NCBI GenBank assembly: GCA_024220505.1 | Contig: JAKZZE010000041.1 | Span: forward strand, 1 to 64,000 | Length of the DNA stretch: 64,000 nt | Source: Rhizopus arrhizus | Lineage: Eukaryota; Mucoromycota; Mucoromycetes; Mucorales; Rhizopodaceae | Direction: 5' to 3' | Shown: positions 62,538 to 64,000 of the stretch, piece by piece | Position numbering within the stretch: the stretch's first letter is position 1 | How the letters are laid out: every line of letters starts with the position of its first letter | The notes under the pieces: generated by a model | Databases searched by the model: none | What the model saw: only the letters and a program-made list of their open reading frames with translations | What the model was told of the DNA's origin: nothing | Program-made: the position numbers and the translations under genes

Positions 62538-64000
62538 AAAAATAATGGTGGTTTTTTACAATGAATTTGTACACTGGATTTTTTATTTTTATTTTTTATT
62601 TTTTTCGCTCCGACTTTTTTTTTATGGACCCTTTGAATTTAGACAAACTTTATCTAAACAGCCTTTCTTGGAGTATCTTGTAGTAAGATTCACATTAAAT
62701 GATTTCTTTAGCCGTAAAACTTGATCGAGCCCAACATCTGCAAAGCTTCGGCTACGATGAGAGTCCTCTTGCTTTCATTGGTATTAATCCTACTGGTTTT
62801 AACAGGCTACTGTCCACTAGGTTTTATGAACAAATAGGCCGCACTCGCTTAGAGTATGTATCATCGATTAATCGATTCAGTGTTTTTCAAACAAAAGCAC
62901 TAGAGTGTTCACAGGTTGAATGTGTATGATGAGTATATAATGCATCTAAAAGGGCCTTTGCCAGATTCATTCGTGATCTGTCGCGTTTGCTATCAATGAA
63001 AAAAAAAAAAAATACACACACAGAGACGCACTTGATCTCTATTCTTCCAGTCAAAGAGCTCAGTCATAAGCCTTTCATGTCCATCAAGAAACGATTCTTA
63101 CAACAGGATCTGAGTTCTCAAAAACAGCATAAAAACTTTAAAATATATTCCTGCCATCAGTCAGTGATCTCTCTGGACCTAACCCTTTGATTATTAATGA
63201 CAAGAGCAGAAGTTGTTGCATCAGATGGCGTCTTGGATGATTTTTCTGATAGCAAGCCCAAGGTTTGGTTCCTTTCTCTCTATCCGACCCAGAAGCTCAC
63301 AAAAAAGCAAACAATCTACTGTCTCAGTCTGCATAACTGACCACAGATGTCTTTTTCTATAAAAGATTACTTGCCTTTTTAATCGTCTACCTGCTCGTCC
63401 TCTACGATCCATCATGTCTGTCTTTTCGAGATATCACTACTAGACAGGTATAAGACACTTCTCTCTGAAATTGACAGTTTGCAACACAACACAGATGCCC
63501 GTGATACAACTCGGTCTCTGAACCCTCTCATGGCTTCCCAATTCTCTTTATGAACATTCTTTAAGCTTTCATCACACTTTGTTTTTATTCCTTTTTTTGC
63601 CTTTGATCCCAAACAAGGTTTTTTTTTTTTTTTTTTCATTCTTTATTTGAATTTGTCCAGGCAAACTGTTGTATATATACCCTGCGCTTGACAGGAATTT
63701 TCTAATGCACCGATTCACTGACAAGAAAAAAAAAAGGAGAGACTCAATTATTACTGTTTAAAGAAAAATCTAAATGTAAATTGGTATGCTCGTAAATCGT
63801 GTGACCATTTGATGACAGAAAGAAGGCGCAATTTAAAAATCATGATTGAAATGGGTTGAAATAAAAGCTGTTTATATACGAAGGAAGAAATCGTAAAGCA
63901 TGCTTATTTGCTCTAGTTTTGCTTCTTTTTTAAGCCAAATTGAAATCCATTTGTCTTTTTTAATCCAAAGGCAAGCTTTTTAGGTGCCATTGTTGAACTA
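62538..64000. other. Right-hand interval, no recognisable gene
   Basis: It holds the IRC3 promoter. Short ORFs at 62699-62929 (+) and 63221-63415 (-) show no family signature. There are homopolymer runs near 62998-63012 and 63618-63636. A TATATA box (about 63672) might belong to a gene outside the window. Confidence 0.4.

Noticed and set aside
62699..62929. 76-codon ORF upstream of IRC3
   Set aside because: No recognisable domain and no continuation into a longer gene through plausible introns.
63918..63990. Minus-strand M-A-P-K-K-L-A-F-G-L peptide as a first exon
   Set aside because: The 23-residue frame ends in a stop and has no splice donor before it.

Overview
The window is fungal genomic DNA from an early-diverging lineage, most likely a Mucoromycota/Mucorales species. 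It is AT-rich, its genes are split by many 46-62 nt GTAAGT...TAG introns, and it carries Tc1/mariner, Ty3/gypsy, LINE-type and ISXO2-like elements next to ordinary eukaryotic housekeeping genes. The genus cannot be fixed from the sequence alone.

Positions 1 to about 35.0 kb are a transposon compartment in which elements sit inside one another. Two related Ty3/gypsy elements (A, about 416-4836; B, about 5336-15370) share an unusual layout. Gag is followed by an A AAA AAC slippery heptamer at the gag stop (seen in B). A pol ORF (protease-RT-RNase H) then ends at a stop after the same terminal residues in both copies. Next come a non-coding G-rich spacer, a separate integrase ORF with its own ATG, and a further ORF of unknown function ('ORF4') that runs into the 3' LTR. 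Both are damaged by later insertions: solo LTRs, and Tc1 elements of the families I call I and III. A Tc1-II element, a Tc1-III element and a complete, apparently young chromovirus (19398-25810, identical 652-bp LTRs, CAAGG target duplication, one 1641-codon gag-pol ORF with a chromodomain) follow. Then come a 5'-truncated LINE, a second chromovirus relic split by a Tc1-IV element, an intron-bearing ISXO2/Merlin-like transposase split by a solo LTR, and decayed LTR and integrase pieces up to about 35 kb.

From about 35.7 kb the window becomes a gene compartment of spliced host genes: TSC1/hamartin (+), a POT/PTR2 peptide transporter (-), epsilon-COP (-), an aldo-keto reductase (-), cytosolic isoleucyl-tRNA synthetase (+), a WDR92/DNAAF10-like WD40 protein (+), mitochondrial ribosomal protein uL10m (-), a SERF/4F5 small protein (+), a DESI/PPPDE isopeptidase (+), an F-BAR RhoGAP (+), an unrecognised one-TM protein (+) and an Irc3-like mitochondrial helicase (-). 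The genes are tightly packed, with intervals of 49 bp and 8 bp in places. Two of them place a catalytic motif on a microexon: ExxER in the transporter and Walker A in Irc3. Decayed transposase and LINE fragments lie in the gaps at 41.9-43.6 kb and possibly 53.7-54.5 kb.

The strongest candidates for something undescribed are the gypsy layout (frameshift site, detached integrase, conserved ORF4, LTR box that copies the primer-binding site) and the Tc1 ends, which carry paired inverted motifs about 210-214 bp apart in two different families. Exon boundaries were read by eye from splice consensus, frame continuity and family homology; no search was run.
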